From Vibrio stylophorae (GTDB lineage Bacteria > Pseudomonadota > Gammaproteobacteria > Enterobacterales > Vibrionaceae), in assembly GCF_921293875.1 (NCBI RefSeq), contig NZ_CAKLDI010000001.1, forward strand, positions 62,001 through 126,000: a stretch of DNA of 64,000 nucleotides, in the 5' to 3' direction. This document shows, piece after piece, positions 1 through 9,358 of the stretch (positions are counted from its first letter, which is position 1; each line of letters begins with the position of its first letter). Below the pieces are notes generated by a model. It had not been told where the DNA came from. It did no database searches and worked only from the letters and a program-made list of their open reading frames with translations. The translations under genes and the position numbers were made by a program.

Positions 1-630
1 GTACCATTTTTAGCGGGTCAATATGCCATGGCTGTGATGGGTGAAAAGGATAAGCGTCCCTTTTCCATTGCCAGTGCGCCAGCCAATGCAGATGTGATTG
101 AATTGCACATTGGTGCAGCGCAGGAAAACGCCTATGCCCTCGATGTAGTGCGTGCTATGGAAACTGCGCTTGCTTCGCAAGAGACGGTGATGCTCGACCT
201 GCCACATGGCGAAGCTTGGCTGCGTGAAGATCAAGATAAACCTATTTTGCTGATTGCAGGTGGTACGGGTTTCTCTTATGTCTACAGCATTTTGCAGCGT
301 CAACTGGCGCGTCAAAGTGAGCAGCCGGTTTATCTCTATTGGGGATGTCGCGATCAGTCTCAGCTCTATTACCATGACCAACTGCAAGCACTCGCAGAGC
401 AATATCCACAGCTGCATTACCGTCCAGTGGTTGAGCATGTTGAGGGTGACTGGCAAGGGCGTCAGGGGATGGTGTTAGATGCCGTAATGCATGACTTTGA
501 TGCTATGGGCGATCTCGATATTTATATCGCCGGTCGCTTTGAAATGGCAGCCACCGCACGTGATTGGTTTAGCAGTGAAAAAGGTGCAGAGCGCGGCCGT
601 ATGTTTGCCGATGCTTACGCTTTTATTTAA
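1..630 (+). CDS. fre: NAD(P)H-flavin reductase, 5' end cut off by the window
   Basis: Soluble oxidoreductase of the ferredoxin-reductase fold that reduces free FMN, FAD or riboflavin with NAD(P)H and so feeds reduced flavin to iron reduction and other reactions. The reading frame is open from base 1, so the start lies upstream; 209 residues are visible against 233 in E. coli Fre, so roughly the first 25-28 are missing. Visible landmarks are the flavin-binding RPFSIAS motif early in the fragment, the HGEAWLR stretch, the nucleotide-binding AGGTGFSY motif and the C-terminal IYIAGRFEMA segment, all close to E. coli Fre. A strong hairpin terminator follows at once. The identification is secure; only the N terminus is unknown. 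Confidence 0.95.
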   Translation, partial: VPFLAGQYAMAVMGEKDKRPFSIASAPANADVIELHIGAAQENAYALDVVRAMETALASQETVMLDLPHGEAWLREDQDKPILLIAGGTGFSYVYSILQRQLARQSEQPVYLYWGCRDQSQLYYHDQLQALAEQYPQLHYRPVVEHVEGDWQGRQGMVLDAVMHDFDAMGDLDIYIAGRFEMAATARDWFSSEKGAERGRMFADAYAFI

Positions 631-646
631 ACCGTCTTACTGATGA

Positions 647-703
647 GAAAAGCCGCATCTTGCTGGGCTAGTACGCCAGCGCTATGATGCGGCTTTATTT
701 TTA
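647..703 (+). terminator. Rho-independent terminator after fre
   Basis: An 11-12 bp stem (AAAGCCGCATC pairing with GATGCGGCTTT) with a long loop that can itself fold is followed by a run of T. It separates fre from crcB. Confidence 0.85.
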
Positions 704-758
704 TCCCATATATACTCAAACACTGTCATGTCGCACATGTCAGCAATAAGGAGTCCTC

Positions 759-1148
759 ATGAATTCTGCCATTACCCTTGCGTTTGTGGCCAGTGGTGGC
801 GCGATTGGTGCCTGTTTTCGCTTTCTCATCTCTGAGTGGTGCGTCTTGGTGTTTGGCCGTGGTTTTCCCTACGGCACGCTTACTGTGAACGTGTTGGGTT
901 CACTGATTATGGGCTTTTTGATGGCAGCGATTGAATTAGGTTTGGTTGCCGCAGCGCCTTGGCGTCATTTGGTGGGCCTAGGTTTACTTGGCGCATTGAC
1001 CACCTTCTCCAGCTTTTCCATGGAGAACGTGACCCTGCTCAATCAAGGTGAGTTTGTCAAAATGGGTCTGCATATCGTGTTGAACGTGACCCTGTGTATT
1101 TTTGCTACTTGGGCAAGTTACACCTTGATGCGTACCATTCACGGTTAA
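759..1148 (+). CDS. crcB: Fluoride ion channel CrcB (Fluc)
   Basis: Small membrane protein of 129 residues, the normal size for the Fluc family, which works as a dual-topology dimer in the inner membrane and lets fluoride leave the cell. Four hydrophobic segments are visible. Family motifs are present: GGAIGACFR at about 13-21, GTLTVNVLGS at 39-48 and GALTTFSSFS at 78-87 (the Phe and Thr/Ser pore residues lie here). The ATG at 759 is preceded by AAGGAG at 748-753. I looked for the fluoride (crcB-motif) riboswitch in the 55 bases between the fre terminator and the start and did not see one; an imperfect inverted repeat at 723-743 sits there instead. Confidence 0.93.
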   Translation: MNSAITLAFVASGGAIGACFRFLISEWCVLVFGRGFPYGTLTVNVLGSLIMGFLMAAIELGLVAAAPWRHLVGLGLLGALTTFSSFSMENVTLLNQGEFVKMGLHIVLNVTLCIFATWASYTLMRTIHG

Positions 1149-1216
1149 TTGCGTTGCATTAATATGCACAATATTGCGCAATGACAGGTGATATGTCTGA
1201 TTAAGCGCTTCACTAT

Positions 1217-1251
1217 AAAGTCGTGTCTTTTGATGCGACTTTGTTGTTTTT
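1217..1251 (+). terminator. Probable terminator after crcB
   Basis: A 7 bp stem (AAAGTCG with CGACTTT) with a 12-nt loop, followed by a T-rich tract interrupted by G. Weaker than the other terminators here. Confidence 0.45.
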
Positions 1252-1344
1252 GGCATCTGGATTTTGAGCGGCAATGTAGCTGAGCTGAGTGCTTAGATGG
1301 CCTCTTTTAAGACTCGGCATGGTGACTGCTTGTTTTTAGAGCGG

Positions 1345-1373
1345 TTGTTGTTGGCCAGTGAATTCTCTATACT
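1345..1373 (+). promoter_or_regulatory. Probable promoter of the thiamine operon
   Basis: TTGTTG at 1345-1350 and TATACT at 1368-1373 are separated by exactly 17 bp and lie just before the TPP aptamer. The rest of the 1149-1568 gap holds only the weak crcB terminator and the riboswitch; I see no gene in it. Confidence 0.55.
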
Positions 1374-1383
1374 GGCTGCCAAC

Positions 1384-1467
1384 TTGTCGGAGTGCCATTG
1401 GCTGAGACCGCGCTTTTAGCGGGATCCGTTGAACCTGAAGAGGTTAATACCTACGCAGGGAACAAGA
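1384..1467 (+). ncRNA. TPP riboswitch (THI element) upstream of thiC
   Basis: The segment carries the conserved TPP-aptamer blocks in order: GTCGGAGTGCC, GGCTGAGA, a variable GC-rich P3 arm, then TTGAACCTGA and GGTTAATACCTACGCAGGGAA. These are the invariant thi-box residues of helices P2, P4 and P5. In gammaproteobacteria this element represses thiC by hiding the ribosome-binding site when thiamine pyrophosphate is bound. About 100 bases separate it from the thiC start; I did not find a clear intrinsic terminator there, so control of translation initiation is the likelier mechanism (inference). Confidence 0.95.
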
Positions 1468-1535
1468 TCAATAGGACGCAGTATTTATACGCAGCGCGCG
1501 TGTATCTTATGAATTGATCCGCATTCTTCCGATAA

Positions 1536-3497
<1,962 letters not shown>

Positions 3498-3521
3498 GAT
3501 CGCATTGAATTGAGTATTGAG

Positions 3522-4211
3522 ATGCAAACTGATTATCGAACGGGCGGCTTTGCCGCCATTGATCCGGCAAAGTTTTCGCTTTATCCGGTGGTGGACGACC
3601 TGTTGTGGATTCGCCGTTTATTGGCGGCTGGGGTGAAAACTATTCAGCTGCGAATTAAAAATCCCATGCAAACCGATCTTGAGCAGCAGATCATTGATGC
3701 TATTGCGCTGGGCCGTCGTTATGACGCTCAGCTCTTTATCAATGATCACTGGGCGCTGGCGATTCGTCATGGCGCCTATGGTGTGCATTTGGGGCAAGAG
3801 GATTTGGCGCACGCTGATCTAAACGCAATTCGTGATGCGGGTTTGCGTTTGGGATTGTCATCGCGCACCCAAGCTGAGCGTGAGCGCGCAGAAGCCATTG
3901 CTCCTAGTTATATCGCGCTCGGGCATATCTTCCCCACCACCACTAAGGTGATGCCGACTGCGCCGCAAGGTGTGGCGACCTTAGCGCAGCATCAAGCGGA
4001 AATCGGTTCGCGTTTTCCCACCGTAGCCATTGGTGGCATCGATTTAGAGACGGTGGATGCTGTGTGGGCCACTGGCGTGACGGGGATTGCTGTGGTGCGC
4101 GCGATCACTGAAGCGGCGGATCCGGAAGCGGCGGTGCGTGCATTTTATGCCAAGCTTGCTGCGCCGCAGCCGATTGCGTATCTTGCTCCGCAATTAAGCC
4201 CATTCGCATAA
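3522..4211 (+). CDS. thiE: Thiamine-phosphate synthase ThiE
   Basis: Joins hydroxymethylpyrimidine pyrophosphate to hydroxyethylthiazole phosphate, giving thiamine phosphate. TIM-barrel protein; visible motifs are QLRIK, the INDHWALA and GVHLGQEDL segments that build the active site, GHIFPTTTK (phosphate/pyrophosphate loop) and AIGGI. About 229 residues from the ATG at 3522, slightly longer than E. coli ThiE (211) because of N- and C-terminal extensions. An in-frame TTG at 3510 could add four residues; neither start has a good ribosome-binding site, so translation may depend on coupling to thiC, which ends 24 bases earlier. Confidence 0.93.
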   Translation: MQTDYRTGGFAAIDPAKFSLYPVVDDLLWIRRLLAAGVKTIQLRIKNPMQTDLEQQIIDAIALGRRYDAQLFINDHWALAIRHGAYGVHLGQEDLAHADLNAIRDAGLRLGLSSRTQAERERAEAIAPSYIALGHIFPTTTKVMPTAPQGVATLAQHQAEIGSRFPTVAIGGIDLETVDAVWATGVTGIAVVRAITEAADPEAAVRAFYAKLAAPQPIAYLAPQLSPFA

Positions 4212-4277
4212 CTGATGTTGCCTGCGAACTCTTGCCTGACGATATAAACGGCAAGACTCATTGATAGGAGTATACCC

Positions 4278-5081
4278 ATGGCCCTCACTGACCAAGAATT
4301 TGCCCGCTATAGCCGTCAAATTATGGTGCCTGAATTTGCTGTTGCAGGCCAAGAGGCCCTCGGCAAAGCGCATGTTTTGGTGGTTGGTGCTGGTGGCTTA
4401 GGTGCTGCTGCACTGCCCTATTTAGCTGCGGCAGGTGTGGGGCATTTGGTGATTGCTGATCATGATGTGGTGGATGCATCCAATCTACAGCGTCAGGTTA
4501 TTTACCGCGATCATCAGCAGGGTGAGTCCAAGGTGAAAAGTGCGCAGGCCAATCTCAAAGCGCTGAATCCGCATATTCAAATTCGTGCGGTGGAAGCCAA
4601 GTTAGCGGATCAACGTTTATCGCTGGAAGTGAGCATGGCTGATGTGGTGCTGGATTGTAGCGACAATCTCGCCACCCGCCATCAGATTAATGCCGCCTGT
4701 GTTGCCCATGGTAAAACGCTGATCTCTGGCGCAGCCATTGGTTGGCATGGGCAATTGATGTGTTTTGTGCGTGACCAATCGGGCAGTGATGCCGGTTGCT
4801 ATCACTGTTTGTTCCCGCAAGTCGCGGGGCAAAACAATGAGCCGCGCAATTGCGCACAATCCGGTGTGATTGGGCCTGTGGTGGGCACCATGGGCACCAT
4901 GCAGGCGCTTGAAGCGATCAAATATTTAGCGGGTTTGCCTTTATCGGCAGCCGGTTTTTCACAGTTTGATGGGTTGCAATGCCAGTGGCATCAGTTTGCC
5001 ATTGCCAAAGATCCGCATTGCCCCGTTTGTGGTCAGGCCAAGGAGGCCTCATGCAAGTCTACGTCAATGACCAAGCCGTAG
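4278..5081 (+). CDS. thiF: Sulfur-carrier adenylyltransferase ThiF
   Basis: E1-like enzyme that adenylates the C-terminal glycine of ThiS and takes part in loading it with sulfur for thiazole synthesis. 267 residues. The Rossmann motif VVGAGGLGAA lies near residue 36, followed by the IADHDVVDASNLQRQ ATP-binding segment. Zinc-binding CxxC pairs are CYHC and CPVC. C192 in RNCAQSG matches the E. coli Cys184 that forms the acyl-disulfide. The ATG follows TAGGAG at 4264-4269. The 3' end overlaps thiS by 31 bases, which suggests coupled translation of these two partners. Confidence 0.96.
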   Translation: MALTDQEFARYSRQIMVPEFAVAGQEALGKAHVLVVGAGGLGAAALPYLAAAGVGHLVIADHDVVDASNLQRQVIYRDHQQGESKVKSAQANLKALNPHIQIRAVEAKLADQRLSLEVSMADVVLDCSDNLATRHQINAACVAHGKTLISGAAIGWHGQLMCFVRDQSGSDAGCYHCLFPQVAGQNNEPRNCAQSGVIGPVVGTMGTMQALEAIKYLAGLPLSAAGFSQFDGLQCQWHQFAIAKDPHCPVCGQAKEASCKSTSMTKP

Positions 5082-5251
5082 AGCTGGCGTTAGCCAGTAC
5101 CCTGCAGCAGTTAATTGAACAGCTTTCAGTACCCGCGCATGCAACTGCTGCTGCCTGTAATGGCAGTATCGTACCGCGTTCGCAGTGGTCTGAAACAATT
5201 TTAAATGATGGCGATCAGATCGCCCTATTCCAAGCGATTGCTGGGGGTTAA
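5051..5251 (+). CDS. thiS: Sulfur carrier protein ThiS
   Basis: Ubiquitin-like sulfur carrier of 66 residues, exactly the size of E. coli ThiS. It ends in Gly-Gly (AIAGG), the residues that are adenylated by ThiF and turned into the thiocarboxylate that supplies sulfur to ThiG. The start is fixed by a perfect AGGAGG at 5041-5046, which lies inside the end of thiF. An ATG further upstream in the same frame (4979) lies well inside thiF and lacks such a site, so it is rejected. thiG begins three bases after the stop. Confidence 0.96.
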   Translation: MQVYVNDQAVELALASTLQQLIEQLSVPAHATAAACNGSIVPRSQWSETILNDGDQIALFQAIAGG

Positions 5252-5254
5252 GTT

Positions 5255-6028
5255 ATGACATTGACGATTGCTGATCGCCATTTTTCATCGCGTTTATTTA
5301 CGGGAACCGGTAAATTCTCAGATCGCCAAGTGATGGCGCAGGCCATTTTGGCGTCCAAATCAGAATTGGTCACCATGGCGCTCAAGCGGGTGGATATTCA
5401 CCAGCCTGATGACGATATTCTTGCGCCGCTGATCGATGCCAGCGTGAATCTATTGCCCAACACCTCAGGTGCCAAAACGGCGCAAGAAGCGGTGCTCGCC
5501 GCTGAGCTTGCCCGTGAAGCGCTGGGTACCAACTGGTTAAAGCTTGAGATTCATCCTGATCCTAAGTACTTAATGCCCGACCCGATTGAAACCCTGAAAG
5601 CCGCAGAAATTTTGGTGCAAAAGGGCTTTATCGTGCTGCCCTATTGCCATGCCGATCCTGTGTTGTGCAAGCGTCTTGAGGAAGTGGGCTGCGCGGCTGT
5701 GATGCCTTTGGGCGCGCCTATTGGTTCCAATAAAGGCGTGGTGTCGCGTGATTTTCTTGAAATCATTATCGACCAAGCGCGAGTGCCAGTGGTGGTGGAT
5801 GCGGGTATTGGCGCGCCATCTCATGCGGCGTTGGCCATGGAACTGGGCGCTGATGCGGTGTTGGTGAATACGGCCATTGCGGCGGCAGCTGATCCTGTGG
5901 CCATGGCGCGCGCTTTTGCCATGGCCGTTGAGGCGGGTCGCATCGCTTATGAGTCCGGTCTTGCCAGTCAAGGTCAGGTGGCCAGTGCATCCAGTCCACT
6001 GACCGATTTTTTGGCGACGCTGTCTTAA
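5255..6028 (+). CDS. thiG: Thiazole synthase ThiG
   Basis: Builds the thiazole phosphate ring from deoxyxylulose phosphate, dehydroglycine and ThiS thiocarboxylate. 257 residues (E. coli 256), TIM barrel. The Schiff-base lysine is K96 in NWLKLEIH, the position known for the family. GAPIGSNKG and the [10 protein letters not shown] phosphate-binding loop are also seen. It follows thiS by three bases and precedes its partner thiH by 18 bases. Confidence 0.97.
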   Translation: MTLTIADRHFSSRLFTGTGKFSDRQVMAQAILASKSELVTMALKRVDIHQPDDDILAPLIDASVNLLPNTSGAKTAQEAVLAAELAREALGTNWLKLEIHPDPKYLMPDPIETLKAAEILVQKGFIVLPYCHADPVLCKRLEEVGCAAVMPLGAPIGSNKGVVSRDFLEIIIDQARVPVVVDAGIGAPSHAALAMELGADAVLVNTAIAAAADPVAMARAFAMAVEAGRIAYESGLASQGQVASASSPLTDFLATLS

Positions 6029-6046
6029 GCGTCCATCAAGGAAGCG

Positions 6047-7180
6047 ATGATGAGTAGTTTTCGTGAGGTTTGGCAGCAGCTCGATTGGGATGAGGTGAAG
6101 CTGTCGATTTACAGTAAAACCACTGCTGATGTAGAGCGCGCACTGGCAAAATCCAAACGTAATTTGGAAGATTTTAAAGCTCTGATCTCTCCAGCTGCAG
6201 AAGCTTATTTGCCGCAAATGGCCACACTGAGTGCGCAGCTTACTCGCCAACGTTTTGGCAAGGTGGTGAGTTTTTATATTCCGCTTTATCTTTCCAATCT
6301 GTGCTCCAATGCATGTACCTATTGCGGCTTTTCCATGGAAAACCGGATTAAACGTCATACCCTCAATGAGGATGAGTTGGACGCGGAGCTAGCAGCGATT
6401 AAAGCGATGCACTTTGATAGCTTGCTGCTGGTGACCGGTGAGCATCAAACCAAGGTGGGCATGGATTATTTCCGTCAAGTGCTGCCCAAGGCCAAGGCGC
6501 AATTTAATTATTTAGCCATGGAAGTGCAGCCGCTTGAGCAAGCACAATATGCAGAGCTGAAAACCCTAGGTTTGGATGCGGTGATGGTTTATCAGGAAAC
6601 CTATCATCCCAGCACCTACGCGCAGCATCATTTGCGCGGCAAAAAGCAGGATTTTTTCTATCGTTTGGAAACCGCTGATCGCTTGGGTCAGGCTGGTATC
6701 GATAAGATTGGCTTGGGCTCACTGATTGGCCTTGAAGAGTGGCGCACTGATTGCTTCTATGTTGCGGCGCATCTGGATTATCTACAGCGGACCTACTGGC
6801 GAAGCCGTTACTCCATCTCTTTTCCTCGTTTGCGTCCCTGCGAAGGTGGCGTGCAGCCCAAATCGGTGATGAGTGATAAGCAATTGGTGCAGCTGATCTG
6901 CGCCTATCGTTTGCTCAATGGTGAAGTGGAGTTATCGCTGTCGACGCGCGAGTCCGCCTATTTTCGCGATCATGTCTTACCATTGGGGATCACCACGCTG
7001 TCAGCGGCCTCAAAAACTCAGCCCGGCGGTTATGCCAATGATACCCCTGAGCTAGAGCAGTTTAGTGTGCATGATGATCGCAGCGCGCAAGCGGTGCGCC
7101 AAGCGGTGAAACAGGCTGGCTTTGAAGTGGTATGGAAAGACTGGGATCGCGCCTATTCAAGTGTGGATATGAGCATATAG
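6047..7180 (+). CDS. thiH: Tyrosine lyase ThiH (2-iminoacetate synthase)
   Basis: Radical SAM enzyme that cleaves tyrosine to dehydroglycine and p-cresol, supplying the glycine-derived part of the thiazole. 377 residues, identical in length to E. coli ThiH. The CX3CX2C cluster motif is C86, C90 and C93 in CSNACTYCGF. Use of ThiH, not the ThiO oxidase, fits a facultative anaerobe. AAGGAAG at 6038-6044 precedes the ATG at 6047; a second ATG follows directly. It is the last gene of the operon and is followed by a strong terminator. Confidence 0.97.
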   Translation: MMSSFREVWQQLDWDEVKLSIYSKTTADVERALAKSKRNLEDFKALISPAAEAYLPQMATLSAQLTRQRFGKVVSFYIPLYLSNLCSNACTYCGFSMENRIKRHTLNEDELDAELAAIKAMHFDSLLLVTGEHQTKVGMDYFRQVLPKAKAQFNYLAMEVQPLEQAQYAELKTLGLDAVMVYQETYHPSTYAQHHLRGKKQDFFYRLETADRLGQAGIDKIGLGSLIGLEEWRTDCFYVAAHLDYLQRTYWRSRYSISFPRLRPCEGGVQPKSVMSDKQLVQLICAYRLLNGEVELSLSTRESAYFRDHVLPLGITTLSAASKTQPGGYANDTPELEQFSVHDDRSAQAVRQAVKQAGFEVVWKDWDRAYSSVDMSI

Positions 7181-7206
7181 GTATTTGATGCCATGCCTTA
7201 AAAAAT

Positions 7207-7236
7207 AAAAAACCGTCGCAAGCGACGGTTTTTTGT
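7207..7236. terminator. Bidirectional terminator between thiH and the next gene
   Basis: A stem of about 11-13 bp (AAAACCGTCGC with GCGACGGTTTT, two-base loop as drawn) has A and T runs on both sides. It serves thiH and the convergent membrane-protein gene. Confidence 0.9.
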
Positions 7237-7255
7237 TTCAAGTCATAGGGCCAAT

Positions 7256-9121
7256 TTATTCCGCAGTGGCGGTTGGCTCAGTGCTCAATTCACTATCTTG
7301 TGCGTTATCAAGCAATACAGCGCCTGCGGCCAAGGTGCCTGCAACTGCTGGCGCTTCTGCGCTTTGGTTGAGGGCTGACATCTGCTGCGCGGCTTCAAGA
7401 TCTTTTTCGTTTTGTGCCAAAGATACAGTGTTGCTGCGGCTACCCAAGAATTGCTGAATGTTGTTCAGTACTTGCTGGGCTGAGCTGCCATCTTCAGTGA
7501 TATCCAAAATAGTACGTGGCGAACGAAGACCACGACCATAAAGGTTCACAAAGCTGGTGCTTTGAATCTTCGCGCACCAGAGCCAAGCAGTCATACTACA
7601 GCGCGTGATGATGTTCTCTGTCTGATGGGTATCGGTGATCTTGTTACCGCTACGCTGATGTGTGCGTGTTGCCGTACCATTCATCTCAAAGCTGATTAGG
7701 CGAGACTGCCAGCGTACTTCAGCAACGAAAGGCAGCAAAATTTTACGCATCGCGCTGGAGAGCGAAAAGGTCAGCCAAGCCAAAAGAACCCAGTTCAAGA
7801 CACCAAAGCCAAAGTTACCAATATAGGTCGCAGCTTCATAATCGCTGATGCGCTGATGGCTAATAAAGATGATCTCGTCAGTGATTTCAGCCACAAATTG
7901 CATCCCTTGATACAGCATAACTGCGCCAGCAACACCCAGAATGGTGTAAAGCACAGCACTGATGATACGAAGCAGGCGGTACTGGCCGCTGGCTTCTACA
8001 GGGACCACTTGCGGTTGTGACTCAAGGATTTGGCCATATTCAAATTTACCTTCTTGCTCAGATTGCCAATCAATCTTATTGCTATTGTGGTAAACGCGGT
8101 TGGGCACGCTTTCTTCGCGATAATCGTTCCATACCAAGGCATCCATATTGTTGATCAGATCCTGTGGATGGAAGTTTTGTTGGGTGTTTTCAACACGCTC
8201 TGTCACTTTCACGCGGCAAGGGCTCTTATCGCGAGAGGCAAGCATCTGCATCGCCAGTACAGTGGCCACAGCAGCGAAAATCACGATGCCAATTAGCATT
8301 ACACCGCTATACATTTGCGCGTCAAAGCCCGACGTGAGGCCATGTGCAAATGCGGGGTCGTTTTGAATTGGTCTTGAAAACGCGGCATAAACCAAAGACA
8401 AAGCCACAGGCAGAACCAACGATAAACCTAAGGTGATGGCGATGGAGCGCGTTGAAGATAGGCGGTCATCAAAGCCAATGCGGCGCCATACGAAGCTCAA
8501 GTAAGCCACTGCCGCAATGATTGCGCCGTTTTGCACAAATCCAGCCGCATCACCGACAAGACCTGCGGTGCATACAAACCACACGATCGCCAAAATGATC
8601 ATGCTTAGGAGTGTTTTCGCAAGTGCAGTAAATACCCCCAAGATTACGCCGCGCACTGGACGTGGATGCACAATATAGGCTGGGTAAAGAGAGGCGATCA
8701 GGCTTGCCATCCAGCCTTGTGGCTCTTGAAAACTACTGTTAACGCCTTTTTTCAACTGCTCATGCAGAATTTGCGCACCATAGGCAAGATAGGGTTTTTC
8801 AAAGCTTTGGTCCGTGACTGAGGAGTCTGCCAAATTGCGAGCTAGTGAAATTGGCAGCGTGCGGCCAATAAACAGGCGAAAAGAGTGACGCAGACCCATG
8901 GCGATATCAAAAATACCGACACCCATCAGGCCAAAGCCAATAATGGTTGCGGTCAGGCCAAGCCAGGTTTGAATAGCTAGAAAAGGAGATACTTTAAGTA
9001 AAATGAGAGCAGCGAGAACGGTCAAAATGACTCCGCGAAGTGCCTGCATAGCACCAAGAAAGCGCATTGGGTTGGCAATGCGTGGAGCATTCTGACTGTG
9101 GTCATAAAGGCCGTCAGTCAT
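7256..9121 (-). CDS. Large membrane protein of unknown function
   Basis: 621 residues; I do not recognise the family. Hydrophobic segments are visible at about 29-50, 54-76, 157-188, 198-212, 226-247, 270-294, 384-410 and 436-456, so about eight membrane passes. A long polar loop (295-380) separates the sixth and seventh. After about residue 460 the protein is soluble: a segment rich in Thr, His and Arg (480-510) and then an Ala/Ser/Glu-rich tail of low complexity. No signal peptide, transport signature or catalytic motif stands out. AGGAA lies 11 bases before the ATG on the minus strand. The gene stands alone between thi and the aminopeptidase, with terminators on both sides and an AT-rich upstream region. 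Codon usage looks like that of its neighbours. Confidence 0.8.
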   Translation of the reverse strand: MTDGLYDHSQNAPRIANPMRFLGAMQALRGVILTVLAALILLKVSPFLAIQTWLGLTATIIGFGLMGVGIFDIAMGLRHSFRLFIGRTLPISLARNLADSSVTDQSFEKPYLAYGAQILHEQLKKGVNSSFQEPQGWMASLIASLYPAYIVHPRPVRGVILGVFTALAKTLLSMIILAIVWFVCTAGLVGDAAGFVQNGAIIAAVAYLSFVWRRIGFDDRLSSTRSIAITLGLSLVLPVALSLVYAAFSRPIQNDPAFAHGLTSGFDAQMYSGVMLIGIVIFAAVATVLAMQMLASRDKSPCRVKVTERVENTQQNFHPQDLINNMDALVWNDYREESVPNRVYHNSNKIDWQSEQEGKFEYGQILESQPQVVPVEASGQYRLLRIISAVLYTILGVAGAVMLYQGMQFVAEITDEIIFISHQRISDYEAATYIGNFGFGVLNWVLLAWLTFSLSSAMRKILLPFVAEVRWQSRLISFEMNGTATRTHQRSGNKITDTHQTENIITRCSMTAWLWCAKIQSTSFVNLYGRGLRSPRTILDITEDGSSAQQVLNNIQQFLGSRSNTVSLAQNEKDLEAAQQMSALNQSAEAPAVAGTLAAGAVLLDNAQDSELSTEPTATAE

Positions 9122-9302
9122 GAATAGATTCCTAATAGGTATTGTGGTTTGTAAAAGTGGAATTATATGACACTGATTTTGCGAGTGAATATAAATATAT
9201 AAAGAGTGTGACGGATTAATCGCGTTGTTATGGACGGGCTACATCCATGTCATGGAATCGTTGAGATGAAGAGTGTTTTATCAACAGTGTTCATGTGGGT
9301 AT

Positions 9303-9334
9303 AAAAAACCACGGACAATGCCGTGGTTTTGTTT
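9303..9334 (-). terminator. Terminator of the aminopeptidase gene
   Basis: A 10 bp stem (AAAACCACGG / CCGTGGTTTT) is followed on the minus strand by T6. The 9122-9302 stretch beside it is AT-rich and holds the upstream region of the membrane-protein gene. Confidence 0.85.
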
Positions 9335-9358
9335 GTGCCGCGGAAATTGTACGCGTGG

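Noticed and set aside
630-758. Fluoride riboswitch in front of crcB
   Set aside because: The conserved aptamer blocks could not be found between the fre terminator and crcB.
4979-5050. A longer ThiS reading starting at an ATG inside thiF
   Set aside because: The ATG at 5051 has a perfect AGGAGG and gives exactly the family length of 66 residues.
5570-6358. Long minus-strand open frame opposite thiG and thiH
   Set aside because: It is antisense to two certain genes, and its protein is rich in His, Arg and Gln as expected from the reverse reading of a biased codon set.
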